NCBI RefSeq assembly: GCF_937123705.1
Contig: NZ_CAKZKO010000204.1
Location: 42,354 to 106,353, forward strand
Direction of reading: 5' to 3'
Length of the DNA stretch: 64,000 nt
From: an uncultured Paraglaciecola sp.
GTDB taxonomy: Bacteria; Pseudomonadota; Gammaproteobacteria; Enterobacterales; Alteromonadaceae
This document shows, in pieces, positions 54,017-63,045 of the stretch; position 1 is the first letter of the stretch; every line of letters starts with the position of its first letter. The notes under the pieces were generated by a model. It was not told where the DNA came from. It worked only from the letters and a program-made list of their open reading frames with translations, and did no database searches. Made by a program: the position numbers and the translations under genes.

Positions 54017-55030
54017 ATGTTCAAGATTGAAAGGCATATATCAATACTACTTTTTTTTGGGGGCTTTTTAGGCTTGTTTGCTGGGTGTGAGCAAGCTAAA
54101 TTCGATGATGAAGTTAGCAAAGATTATTCTTTAGACAATAGCCATTCAAAATACCACCAACTTGTAACTCGCCCGGCTAAAGAGTTAAGCAATGTTGAGC
54201 TTTATAATCGCTTGCTGACGTTATGGGATACGCCGTATCGAGAACTAGAATTGCCAACTTCTACTGGTTCAGCACATGTTATTGTATCTGGGCCTGTAGA
54301 TGGTGATGCTTTGGTTTTACTGCATGGTATGAATGTTGATTCGACTATGTGGTACCCCAATATTAAAGCGTTATCTAAGCATTTTAGAGTCTATGCTATT
54401 GATGATATTTTGGGACCAGGTAAGTCAACACTAAACACTAGTGATGACTCAATAGAATTTTTAGTGTCTTGGTATTTCGAAGTATTTGACTTGTTGGAAT
54501 TAGAAAAACCTTCGATTATTGGTGCTTCTCAAGGTGGGTGGATAGCGACAAATCTAGCCATAAGTCATCCCAATAAATTTAATCATTTGGTTTTACTTAG
54601 CCCTGCTCAAACATTTACTTGGCTAGATCCAAGTATCGATCTTTTATCGAGCCTAATTTTCACATTAAATCCAGAACGTGAAGGATTAGATGAGTATTTA
54701 TCGACCTTATCTAATCATGTAGAAAGTATCGAAAGTATGTATATCGATCATTTTCTTAGAACCTCTAAATCGGGTTCAATATCTCCTTTACTGTTAGACA
54801 TGAAGCCCTTCGATAATGAAAAACTATCTAATCTACCTATGCCAGTTTTATTATTGATAGGAGATAACGACTTATTTAATGGTCAAGATAGTATAAATCG
54901 TGCGAATCAGGCTCTTCCTTGTATTCAAACAAATATTATAAAAGATAGTGGGCACTTCATAAATGTTGATCAAGCCGAGATTGTCAATCGGCAGATTACC
55001 GAGTTTGTGGCTTTAAACAGGGCTTGTTGA
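54017..55030 (+). CDS. Alpha/beta-hydrolase lipoprotein
   Basis: 337 residues. N-terminal lipoprotein signal with lipobox LFAGC (Cys24), so it is anchored in the envelope. The hydrolase domain has the oxyanion region VLLHGMNVDSTMW, nucleophile elbow GASQGG (Ser ~172), acid in LLLIGDNDLF and His in DSGHFINVDQ, a complete Ser-Asp-His triad. It begins 5 bp after the aminotransferase stop, so it is probably in that operon. It could be an esterase or a lactonase; the substrate is unknown. A palindromic element (copy 5) follows 62 bp after the stop. Confidence 0.83.
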   Translation: MFKIERHISILLFFGGFLGLFAGCEQAKFDDEVSKDYSLDNSHSKYHQLVTRPAKELSNVELYNRLLTLWDTPYRELELPTSTGSAHVIVSGPVDGDALVLLHGMNVDSTMWYPNIKALSKHFRVYAIDDILGPGKSTLNTSDDSIEFLVSWYFEVFDLLELEKPSIIGASQGGWIATNLAISHPNKFNHLVLLSPAQTFTWLDPSIDLLSSLIFTLNPEREGLDEYLSTLSNHVESIESMYIDHFLRTSKSGSISPLLLDMKPFDNEKLSNLPMPVLLLIGDNDLFNGQDSINRANQALPCIQTNIIKDSGHFINVDQAEIVNRQITEFVALNRAC

Positions 55031-55092
55031 TTCTTGCTGCATGCTTTTGCAGTATAGATCGACAGGCCTTTGTGCTTCAAAAGCAAAGTGTA

Positions 55093-55140
55093 ATACCATT
55101 CTCCATAAACAAGTGCTCACTTATTTATGGAGAATGGTAT
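55093..55140. repeat. Palindromic dispersed element, copy 5 (48 bp)
   Basis: Arms ATACCATTCTCCATAAACAA and TTATTTATGGAGAATGGTAT around GTGCTCAC; one arm has a single C-for-T change relative to a perfect palindrome. Nearly identical to copy 3. Lies in the 3' region of the aminotransferase-hydrolase operon. Confidence 0.88.
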
Positions 55141-55260
55141 AAACACTAAACGCATCATGCTCTGTTCATGAAACTTACAACAAATTATAAATATCAAAAA
55201 GTTTGCCGCAGTAAAAAGCAGGTAAACTTCTAACAACTATTATTTTCAACGGAGAAAAAC

Positions 55261-55641
55261 ATGTTTAGTCACGTGATGTTAGGTGCGAGAGAAATTCAAG
55301 AGTCCAAGAAATTTTACGATGCTATTTTAGGAACTTTGGGTTATGAAGCAGGAAAGATTGATCCTAAAGGCCGTTGTTTTTATTTTACTAAAACGGGTGT
55401 ATTTGGATTAAGCGTACCTATTGATGGTCAACCTGCTAGCCATGGCAATGGCAGTACGCTAGGTTTTGCGGTAGAAAGCGAAGAGCAAGGAAATGCATGG
55501 CACTCTGCAGGTTTAGCTAATGGTGGTGTGGCCTGTGAAGATCCTCCTGGAGTGCGTGATGGTGGCGAGATGAAGTTATATTTAGCCTACCTTCGTGATC
55601 CTGCTGGCAATAAAATCTGCGCCATGAAACGCGTAGGTTAG
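55261..55641 (+). CDS. VOC (glyoxalase-like) family protein
   Basis: 126 residues forming one VOC domain: MFSHVMLGAREIQESKKFYDAIL with a His at position 4, a middle GNGSTLGFAVESEEQ and a C-terminal LAYLRDPAGNKICAMKR. With His4 and Glu/Asp at later positions, metal binding is more plausible than in the paralogue at 20391. Strong ribosome site CGGAGAAA. The gene is between a palindromic element and a BASS transporter gene; a hairpin (55661-55685) separates it from the latter. No pathway partner is evident. Confidence 0.85.
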   Translation: MFSHVMLGAREIQESKKFYDAILGTLGYEAGKIDPKGRCFYFTKTGVFGLSVPIDGQPASHGNGSTLGFAVESEEQGNAWHSAGLANGGVACEDPPGVRDGGEMKLYLAYLRDPAGNKICAMKRVG

Positions 55642-55660
55642 CTGCAGTAAGGACAACTGT

Positions 55661-55685
55661 ATATGGCTGGAGTCTCCAGCCATAT
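55661..55685. terminator. Hairpin between convergent VOC and BASS genes
   Basis: Perfect 11-bp stem ATATGGCTGGA/TCCAGCCATAT with a GTC loop, 19 bp after the VOC stop and 5 bp before the BASS stop. The T-tract is poor on both strands. Confidence 0.55.
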
Positions 55686-55690
55686 TACTA

Positions 55691-56563
55691 TCATACCCTT
55701 AGTTTTCTTAGTGGTACGCGCTTGGCGCCAAAAATTAACAAACCTGCACCTAGATACATGGCAAGTCCATATACGCCTGCTGCAATGGCATAATCTGGCC
55801 TGTCTAGAAACGATACCGCTATTAAAATCGCCATTGAGCTATTTTGCACCCCCACTTCTATTCCCAAAGTCACGCAATCACGTTTTACAAACTTAAAGAC
55901 AATGCCTAGTGCAACTCCTACAGCAATCGCGATTAAGTTCAGTGAAATAGATGGCAATAACACTTGAGATAACGATTCAATAATATTGGCGCGCTCTTGA
56001 TAGGTGATAGCAATAATCATAAAAATCAAAAAAGCAGTGGCTAAACGCCTGAAGAAAGGTTCGCTGCGAATCGCTTGTTTAGGGTATTTGTGGCGCAGAA
56101 CAATACCTAAAAGAACTGGCAGTAGGGTAATAAAAATCAGCCCTAACGTAGTGCTTAATAATGAAAAGGACTCGGCAGGGTTGCGATCAAATTGATTAAC
56201 CGCAAACTGGATAATCAATGGTGTGGTAAACACACAAATCAAGGTGGTCACGGCTGTTAAACTAACAGATAAGGCTAGATTTGCTCTGGCTAAGTGGCTG
56301 ATGATATTAGAGCTAGTGCCACCCGGGCATGCGGCTAAAATCATAATGCCGATAGCTAAATGTTGGCTTAAACCAAAGAGTATGGCTACCGCGAAGGCTA
56401 ATATAGGCAGTAATATTAACTGCCCGAATAATCCCACAATCACAGGTTTAGGCTCTTTGCCTAGTTCTAAAAAGTCTTGCTTAGTGAGGCTTAATCCCAT
56501 GCCAAACATGATAAGCCCCAATACTAAAGGCAAGATGATTTGGGTTAAAACGGATTCTGTCAT
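55691..56563 (-). CDS. Bile acid:sodium symporter family transporter
   Basis: 290 residues with about ten hydrophobic helices. Motifs of the BASS family: MFGMGLSLTKQDFLEL (~20-35), ACPGGTSSNIISHLARANLALSVSLTAVTTL (~98-128) with conserved GGTSSN, and EVGVQNSSMAILIA (~240), the two crossover regions that bind sodium. Substrates in bacteria include bile acids, pyruvate and other organic anions; none can be chosen. Start ATG at 56563. The SDR operon lies immediately upstream on the same strand (76-bp gap), so co-expression is possible. Confidence 0.88.
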   Translation of the reverse strand: MTESVLTQIILPLVLGLIMFGMGLSLTKQDFLELGKEPKPVIVGLFGQLILLPILAFAVAILFGLSQHLAIGIMILAACPGGTSSNIISHLARANLALSVSLTAVTTLICVFTTPLIIQFAVNQFDRNPAESFSLLSTTLGLIFITLLPVLLGIVLRHKYPKQAIRSEPFFRRLATAFLIFMIIAITYQERANIIESLSQVLLPSISLNLIAIAVGVALGIVFKFVKRDCVTLGIEVGVQNSSMAILIAVSFLDRPDYAIAAGVYGLAMYLGAGLLIFGAKRVPLRKLRV

Positions 56564-56639
56564 TACCGCGATATTCCTAATTAAAGCTAAAGGTTTTAAA
56601 GCACAAAAGTGATCCGCTTTTGTGCTAAATATTTGCTCT

Positions 56640-57389
56640 CTAGCTCATTTTTGCCAGCAGGCTTAATGGCGCGATACGGGCAATATACCTAAACAAAGCC
56701 CAAGGCCATTTGGGTACAAAACTATTGGCCACTTCTTTTTCAATATCTTTCACTATGGCTTTGCAGCCTGTTTCTAAGTCCACAATAAAAGGCACGGCTT
56801 TGACTTTTGCATTGATTTCAGTGCGAATAAAGCCAGGATGAATAGTGGTGACTTTTATGGGCGTATCGCGCACATCGATACGAATACCTTCAGAAAGTGA
56901 TGTTAAAGCGGCCTTAGTCGCGGCGTACACTGTCATGGCTCTACGGGCTCCACGTACTGCGCTAACAGAAGATATAGTCACTAAATGCCCAGTGTTTTGC
57001 TTTCGAAATAATTCCATGGCCGCTTCGCACTGAGCCAAAGCCGACACAAAGTTAGTTACCGCGGTTTCTTTGTTGGCTTTAAAATAACCGGTGCCTAAAG
57101 AAGCACCTTTGCCCATGCCAGCATTGACTATAATCCGATCTAAGCCGCCTAAATCATCTGCAAAGGCTTTAACAACCTCAAATACTTGCTCATGGTCGTT
57201 GACATCTAATGGGCGAATAACCACTTTAATGTCAGGGTTAATGGCCAATAACTCTTGTTTAAGGGACTCTAAGTTTTCTACTCTGCGAGCACATAAGGCT
57301 AAATTACGCCCCATCTTGGCAAACTCAACGGCCATGCCTTTACCTAAACCAGAACTGGCACCTGTAATTAAAATATTCTGTCTAATCAT
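56640..57389 (-). CDS. Short-chain dehydrogenase/reductase (second SDR)
   Basis: 249 residues. Rossmann fold with the cofactor motif TGASSGLGKGM (~8-18) and NAG in IIVNAGMGKG (~88), the active-site Ser in SSVSAVRG (~142), and YAATKAA (Tyr ~154, Lys ~158). The absence of an Asp at the end of strand two and the CARR there suggest NADP preference. The C-terminal tail after ~220 is basic and hydrophobic. It lies 35 bp downstream of another SDR gene on the same strand; both are about 30% alike by eye. Substrate unknown. Confidence 0.88.
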   Translation of the reverse strand: MIRQNILITGASSGLGKGMAVEFAKMGRNLALCARRVENLESLKQELLAINPDIKVVIRPLDVNDHEQVFEVVKAFADDLGGLDRIIVNAGMGKGASLGTGYFKANKETAVTNFVSALAQCEAAMELFRKQNTGHLVTISSVSAVRGARRAMTVYAATKAALTSLSEGIRIDVRDTPIKVTTIHPGFIRTEINAKVKAVPFIVDLETGCKAIVKDIEKEVANSFVPKWPWALFRYIARIAPLSLLAKMS

Positions 57390-57424
57390 ATTGTTACTTC
57401 TCTTTGTATTATTATTTTCTTTGC

Positions 57425-58240
57425 TTAGGTATCTGTTGGGGGTTTAAAGTTTTTTAGTTGGTTGTGCATGATCTTAAAATAACGCGTGGGGGATAACCAA
57501 CGCTTGATTCGATATGCAAGGCGTCCATCTTTGTGGGTGATAGTCATAAATCTGTTGTTTTCACTGTCTTGGTAGATGGCAGCGGCTACTTGAGCTGCGG
57601 TGATATCAGAATACGTATGCAACATTTTCTTAACCATCTGCGCCACTCCAGGTTGTTTACTGCGCAGTGATTCGTCTAAGTTTGTCGAGAAAAATCCTGG
57701 ACAAGCTACGCTCACATGAATGTTATTATCCATTAACTCAAGCTGCATGGTTTCTGAAAAACTCACTACCGCGGCTTTACTGGCATTATAACTGGCCATC
57801 ATTGGCGCGGGCGTAATCCCTGCTTGGGACGCAATATTCACTATTTTGCCGCCGTCTTGTTGCTTCATCCAAGGTACAAAAGCGCGGCACATACGTACCA
57901 TGCCTAAAACATTGATATTCAGTACCCATTGCCACTGTTCTAAGTCTTCAAATTCTAATGCACCACCTGTGGCCACACCGGCATTGTTAACTAATACGCT
58001 AACTTCGCTCCAACGAGATTGCAGTTGTTGTTTCAGGGTTTCAATATCTGCTTCGCTGGTAATATCGCATGGTAAAAAAAAGGCGTTGCCATGATCTTCG
58101 ATAATGGCTGCTACTACTTTATTACCACGATCAGGGTTAAGATCGGCAATACAGACTTCAAAGCCTTGTTTGGCATATTGTAATGCCAGCGCTTCACCTA
58201 AACCTGAAGCACCTCCGGTTATTAATACATTTTTACTCAT
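57425..58240 (-). CDS. Short-chain dehydrogenase/reductase (first SDR)
   Basis: 271 residues. Cofactor motif GGASGLGEALALQYAK (~8-23), Asp in CIADLNPDR after strand two (NAD preference), NNAGVATGG (~88), Ser in NIASQAGITP (~138) and YNASKAA (Tyr ~151, Lys ~155). The C-terminal ~80 residues include SDITAAQVAAAIYQDSENNRFM and RIKRWLSP, as in membrane-linked lipid or sterol SDRs. It is the first gene of a two-gene unit with the SDR at 56640-57389. Substrate unknown. A repeat remnant lies 124 bp upstream. Confidence 0.88.
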   Translation of the reverse strand: MSKNVLITGGASGLGEALALQYAKQGFEVCIADLNPDRGNKVVAAIIEDHGNAFFLPCDITSEADIETLKQQLQSRWSEVSVLVNNAGVATGGALEFEDLEQWQWVLNINVLGMVRMCRAFVPWMKQQDGGKIVNIASQAGITPAPMMASYNASKAAVVSFSETMQLELMDNNIHVSVACPGFFSTNLDESLRSKQPGVAQMVKKMLHTYSDITAAQVAAAIYQDSENNRFMTITHKDGRLAYRIKRWLSPTRYFKIMHNQLKNFKPPTDT

Positions 58241-58363
58241 TTATTTGTCTCAACTCCAAACGGGCTACTATGACTTTGCTTACTTCATCAGAACCCTGTG
58301 CTAAGCGCAAGGTTTGAAACCTGCCCATTGGAATTTTTTCTCAATTCGTTCAAAACCCCACTA

Positions 58364-58393
58364 ATATCAATTGTTAGGATGGATTAATGGTAT
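58364..58393. repeat. Palindromic dispersed element, copy 6 (30-bp half copy)
   Basis: CAATTGTTAGGATGGATTAATGGTAT (26 bp, written here as two parts, CAATTGTTAG and GATGGATTAATGGTAT) is identical to the right end of copy 1. The left arm is missing except for ATAT. Lies in the gap between the SDR operon and the GGDEF gene. Confidence 0.75.
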
Positions 58394-58514
58394 AAGATGA
58401 TTGTTTTAAATCCTTGTTTACTTTGGTGATTATAGGGTTATCATGACTTAATAAACTTTGAAAAAGGGACTTGTTCAGACGCTAATCATTTAAACAGTGA
58501 CAGTAAGTGAGATA

Positions 58515-60365
58515 ATGTTGAAGCCAAGTAAGTTCATTGCGCTACTATTCTGCTTTTTTAGTTGCACCTTCAGTGCAGGTATTTTCTCAGCGCAAGCAAT
58601 TCCTACAGTCGACGTGAAAAATCAATTCAAAAACGGCAAAACGAGCCTTGCGGGCGATTGGGCATTACGTTGGGGGGAGTGGATACCTCTGGCCGATATT
58701 GCCACATCTAAAGCTCAGTTTAAAACTGTGCAACTACCTAACTTTGTTAACTCTATGGTAGATAAACAAGCCCTACAAGAGCGTAAGTACGGGACTTATA
58801 TTCTCAGGCTGGATAACTTGCATAACGTTTTCAAAGAGCCCGCAATTCGGATGCGTGATGTCAGCGATGCGTGGCAAGCCTGGTGGGTTGATGATTCTGG
58901 AAATACCCAATTTTTAGGGCAGTCGGGGAAAATTTCAACAGATAAAACCACACAATATATGCGTTTTAAAACCGGTATTTTGAAACTCCCACTTGAGACT
59001 AACGCTGGAACCTTAGTCATTTATATATCAACACAATTGTACGACAAAGGCGGTATGTATGGTAAGTTTGAAGTAAGTGAACTTAACTCCATTAGAAAGT
59101 CGCAATTTTCAGATTTGGCAGGAAGAGTAGCGCTGATTGCTATTGGTTTGCTGGTTGTATTTCAAAATATTTTATTTTATTTGTTTCGCCCCAAAGAGCG
59201 CGTGTTATTGCTATTAGCCGTGTTTGCGTTTTCTATTTTGCTACGAGCTTCAGTATCTAATGATTACCTTTATTATCTTTTAAGTGACCCTAGCAATTTT
59301 GATTTTCTTTTAAGGCTGGAATATATCACTATTGTTTGGCCAGCTGTGGCGGCGGTTCACTTTTTTGCGTATTTATATCCAGCCAAGTTCTCTGACATAG
59401 TGGTGAAATTAGGCTACCTAGTGATGGTGTTAGTAGTAGGTTTTTCATTGGTATTATCACTTAAACAACTCGTCAATAGCCTATTCTATTATCAAATCAC
59501 ATTAGGGTTATTTAGCATGTATGTGGTTTGGTTGATCATAAGGTCGCTATTTGTGAAATCTAAACACTCCGCGTTAATGATAATCAGCTGTGTTGTGTTA
59601 GTTTGTGGTGTGATAAACGATGTGTATGCATCCTTATCGAGTGCATACAGTTTATACCTTGCCGAGTATTCGTTGTTACTGTTTTTGTTTGCGCAAACTC
59701 AGTATCATTCCTTTAGGTTTGTAGCGGCGTTGGATGTGGCTGAGCATTTAACCGATAACCTGCAACAAGAAGTCGCTGATAAGACTAACCAGCTATCCAT
59801 TCGCAATCGTGAATTGCAAGATAAAGCGGATAATCTGAAACTTCAACATGATCGCATTAAGGAGTTGTCAGAAACTGACCACCTTACAGGCTTGTATAAC
59901 CGCCAAACCTTTGACAATTATTTAGAGCTGACATTTTCTCAAGCTATTGCGTATTCAAAAAATTTGGCCTTGGTGATTTTAGATGTCGATGACTTTAAGA
60001 AAATTAATGACACCTATGGGCACCAAGTGGGTGACGACTGTTTAAAAGCTATGGCTGACTATCTACGTCAAGCCAATTTACGTAAAGATGATTTTGTTGC
60101 CAGGTATGGTGGTGAAGAAGTCGTTATTATCTTAAACGGTGCTGATATTACCCGGGCCGAGGAAATTAGCCAAAGAATCTGTAATGGATTAAGTCAAATT
60201 GAGTTATTTGCAGAACAACAACAGATAGTGTTGACTGCAAGTTTTGGTGTGTCTGAAGTCACTTACAACCAAGCTAAAAATCCAGACCAGTTATTAAAAC
60301 TAGCAGATGACGCGCTTTATAAGGCGAAAGCTGAAGGTAAAAATCGGGTGGTGGTTGCAGGTTAA
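58515..60365 (+). CDS. 7TMR-DISM diguanylate cyclase
   Basis: 616 residues from the ATG at 58515, which gives the signal-like N-terminus (MLKPSKFIALLFCFF); the frame starts at 58497. An extracytoplasmic N-terminal ~190 residues with GDWALRWGEWIPL is followed by seven hydrophobic helices (from ~200) and a coiled coil (TDNLQQEVADKTNQLSIRNRELQ). The GGDEF domain contains TDHLTGLYNRQTF, the active loop GGEEV and the inhibitory-site RKDD just upstream (ARYGGEE follows). It makes cyclic di-GMP from GTP. Val instead of Phe at the last loop position is conservative. Convergent with a small DUF6500-like gene. Confidence 0.9.
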   Translation: MLKPSKFIALLFCFFSCTFSAGIFSAQAIPTVDVKNQFKNGKTSLAGDWALRWGEWIPLADIATSKAQFKTVQLPNFVNSMVDKQALQERKYGTYILRLDNLHNVFKEPAIRMRDVSDAWQAWWVDDSGNTQFLGQSGKISTDKTTQYMRFKTGILKLPLETNAGTLVIYISTQLYDKGGMYGKFEVSELNSIRKSQFSDLAGRVALIAIGLLVVFQNILFYLFRPKERVLLLLAVFAFSILLRASVSNDYLYYLLSDPSNFDFLLRLEYITIVWPAVAAVHFFAYLYPAKFSDIVVKLGYLVMVLVVGFSLVLSLKQLVNSLFYYQITLGLFSMYVVWLIIRSLFVKSKHSALMIISCVVLVCGVINDVYASLSSAYSLYLAEYSLLLFLFAQTQYHSFRFVAALDVAEHLTDNLQQEVADKTNQLSIRNRELQDKADNLKLQHDRIKELSETDHLTGLYNRQTFDNYLELTFSQAIAYSKNLALVILDVDDFKKINDTYGHQVGDDCLKAMADYLRQANLRKDDFVARYGGEEVVIILNGADITRAEEISQRICNGLSQIELFAEQQQIVLTASFGVSEVTYNQAKNPDQLLKLADDALYKAKAEGKNRVVVAG

Positions 60366-60411
60366 GTGAAGGAAATTCAGAATGATATGATGAATTGGAT
60401 GGCGCTATTTA

Positions 60412-60438
60412 ATATCAATTATTAAGATGAATTGGTAT
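60412..60438. repeat. Palindromic dispersed element, copy 7 (27 bp)
   Basis: ATATCAATTATTAAGATGAATTGGTAT (given in parts: ATATCAATTATT, AAGATGAATTGGTAT), imperfect palindrome with ends like copies 1 and 6. It encodes the last seven residues (IPIHLNN) and stop of the gene at 60415-60654. Confidence 0.6.
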
Positions 60439-60654
60439 AAGTAAGTTTTTGATTTTAGTAGCTTTTTCGAAGTGATCTAATTGTTGGGTTTCAATCCACC
60501 AAGTGGCAGCTTCCATTAACAGCCTTGGGTTGTCATTTTTGTTGGCAAAAAACGCGTAGAAAGACAAACCAACAGAAGGGCCTTTAGCTGCAATTTTTTT
60601 GTCACACACTTCAATCATTTTGGCTCTAAGTTTGTGTTGCAAGGTGATCCTCAT
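60415..60654 (-). CDS. DUF6500-like small protein with element-derived C-terminus
   Basis: 79 residues from the ATG at 60654; a longer TTG-started frame reaches 60684. The sequence MRITLQHKLRAKMIEVCDKKIAAKG then VGLSFYAFFANKNDNPRLLMEAATWWIETQQ matches my recollection of the DUF6500 family; I am not certain of the number. Helical, no signal peptide. Its last residues LIPIHLNN and stop codon are encoded by the palindromic element remnant at 60412-60438, so the original 3' end was probably replaced. Converges with the GGDEF gene 49 bp away. Confidence 0.7.
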   Translation of the reverse strand: MRITLQHKLRAKMIEVCDKKIAAKGPSVGLSFYAFFANKNDNPRLLMEAATWWIETQQLDHFEKATKIKNLLIPIHLNN

Positions 60655-60751
60655 GTTAACGCTGCCGCAATTGTATAAGTACAAATTAGTTTAGGATACA
60701 AACATTTGGGGTCTATATCCTAAACCCACTTCTAGACTCTGTTAAAAAGTC

Positions 60752-60910
60752 TTAGAAGATACAATGTTTGGCATAATCAGCGCCTTCTGAAGCAGTCCAG
60801 TCCGCTTTTGGCTTTTCTTTTAGATCTGCACACCATTCTTCACTGCCAACTTCTGGCGCGCAACCAGTTAAAAATAAAGCGACCGCAAATACACCTATTA
60901 ATTTTTTCAT
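60752..60910 (-). CDS. Small DUF3012-family lipoprotein
   Basis: 52 residues from the ATG at 60910, with AAGGAATTACAATTT just before it; the frame extends to 61003 but that region has no suitable start. Lipoprotein signal MKKLIGVFAVALFLTGC (lipobox LTGC, Cys17), then APEVGSEEWCADLKEKPKADW and a second Cys near the end (AKHCIF). The APEVGS-x-WC and YAKHC segments are typical of DUF3012 lipoproteins. Function unknown. It stands alone between the DUF6500-like gene and the broken GGDEF gene, which points away from it. Confidence 0.85.
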   Translation of the reverse strand: MKKLIGVFAVALFLTGCAPEVGSEEWCADLKEKPKADWTASEGADYAKHCIF

Positions 60911-61108
60911 AAATTGTAATTCCTTAAAGCAGTTATTGATCTCCCCATTTAACGGGAGCCATGTAATTGTAGTTAGGTTAAGTGGTATCAAATTAAATAC
61001 CAAGGTATGTAAAATAACTTAGCGATTTCCAACATTCAAGTACTCAAATTGTTAATCTAGTTCAGGTCATAAATAGTTAATCAGTTACTAGCTGTATTAA
61101 AGGCGCAT

Positions 61109-62986
61109 ATGGAAGAGGTAAATAAGCATCACATGGTTGTTTGGGCTAAAGCGTTGTCTTTAGCTTTGTTTATTGTGACTATGTTGATATTTCTACCTCT
61201 GCTTTATCATTTTGGCGTGGCCTTGAAACCTGCTGCAAAAGTTGCCGATGAGGGCATAGTAACAATTCAACCGTCAGACTTTTCTGAAAGAAAAACCTTA
61301 GCACTAACCTGAAATTGGTCATTCTATTGGCAGCACTTACTTGATCCTGAACAAATAGAAGTAACAACCATACCCCCTGCTTTGATAAAAGTGAGTGGCG
61401 GCTGGCAATCCAATCAATCTGATGTAACCTATGACGCAATTGGTTTTGCTACCTATCATCTGGAAGTAGCCTTGCAACAAGTTTCAAGTAATTTGGCAAT
61501 CCAAATTCCTCAAATAGAAAGTGCCTACAAATTTTATTTGAATTCAGAACTCAAGGCGTTAGGTGGTGTGGTGACCGACTCTGAATCTGAGGCTTCACCT
61601 AGTTACAGCAATAGCACAGTAAAGATCCCAGACGGACTTAAAGAGTTCTCTATCACTATACAAGTATCTAATTTTCATTCTGGTTGGGGCGGGATTTGGC
61701 AACCTATTGTTCTAGGGGACGCCGATTCTTTAAATATGTTACATAGAGACAAGGTCGCGCTAAGTGTTTTTCTGCTTGGATCATTGCTAATAACTGCGCT
61801 CAACTCTCTTACTTTGTTTTTCCAACGTCCCCAAGACCGTGTTCCTGTAGTCTTTGCATGTATTTGTATGCTGTTGTTTCTTAGGGAGTTTACCCTAGAT
61901 CACATGAGTGTTTTATTGCCTTCTATAGCAAGTGGGTTTGTGATGATAACCAAAATAAATTTCTTTAGTTATTATGCAATTATTCCTACTATTTTGTATT
62001 TCTATCAACTTTATTTTTTAAAAGTGTTTCACACTCAGTTTTGCCGATTGATTTATATAGTGTGTATTGTTTTTGTGATATTTATTCTGTTTTTCCCTAC
62101 TCGTTATTTTGGTCTCTCTTTAAGTATCTTTAACATTATTGCATTAGTTGTTATGAGCTACATATTGCAAAGAATGTGGGTAGCGATCAATATTAAATTG
62201 CGGGGCGCGCGCATTATGCTGCTTGGTTCTTTGATTGCTTTTGTATTTGCTGTTAACGATATATTAAATCTGAACGGCGTGATAACAACAGGTCGATTTT
62301 TTAGTTTCGGTATTATTGGATTTATCTTTTGTCAGAATTTTGTGACAAATAGCAGGTTTAATTATTTAATTTCTAAGAACGAGACACTCTCAGATAAGCT
62401 AAAAGTACGAAACGCTGACTTGGTGCTGATGAGTGAGCTACTTGAAACCAAAGTCGAACAGCGCACCCTTGATCTCAAATTAGCCAATAAAGAATTAAAA
62501 GCTAGGGCAAGTAGCGATCTCCTTACCAATACCCTAAATCGATACGGTTTACATCAACATATTCAAGCCGCATTTGAGCGATATCGTCGTTCACAAGAAT
62601 CCTTTTGCTTGGTATTGATAGACTATGATCATTTCAAAGAAATTAATGACAATTACGGCCACGATCTAGGTGACATTGTATTGGCCACTGGTGCTGAGTT
62701 AATTAAGGATAGCATTCGTGAACAAGATAAATTGTCGAGATGGGGAGGAGAAGAGTTTCTCATTTTATTGCCAGACACGGAATTGCAAGGGGCATTAGCC
62801 ATTGCGAATAAGCTTAAAGTTGCAATTAACGCTAAGCCTATAGGTCAACCTATAGGTGTGAATGTCACTGTGACAGGTGGGGTTGCTCAGGTCAATGATG
62901 AAGATACCTTTGAATCGCTATTTAAGCGAGTTGATGAAGCCTTATATCATGGTAAGCAAGAGGGTAGAAACCGAATTTGTAGCTAG
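61109..62986 (+). pseudogene. 7TMR-DISM diguanylate cyclase interrupted by one in-frame TGA
   Basis: Reading frame 61109-62986 is continuous except for a single TGA at 61310-61312 (codon 68). Before it are a hydrophobic signal (ALSLALFIVTMLIFLPLLY) and FSERKTLALT; after it is NWSFYWQHLLDPEQ. In related proteins this stretch reads L-x-G-x-W-x-F-Y-W, so the stop sits where Gly is expected and GGA to TGA would explain it. Downstream are seven hydrophobic helices, a coiled coil and a GGDEF domain with GGEEF and inhibitory-site REQD. The largest intact frame after the stop starts at 61382. Read-through, sequencing error or true inactivation cannot be told apart here. Confidence 0.75.
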
Positions 62987-63045
62987 CTTGAACTGCCTAT
63001 AAGTACAGCTCACAATAAGGTTATTTGAGATACAAGTAGCGGTGA

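Noticed and set aside
61382..62986. Independent gene starting at 61382
   Set aside because: The start lies in the middle of a DISM-type domain, and the same frame continues upstream to a signal peptide across a single TGA, so a broken longer gene explains it better.
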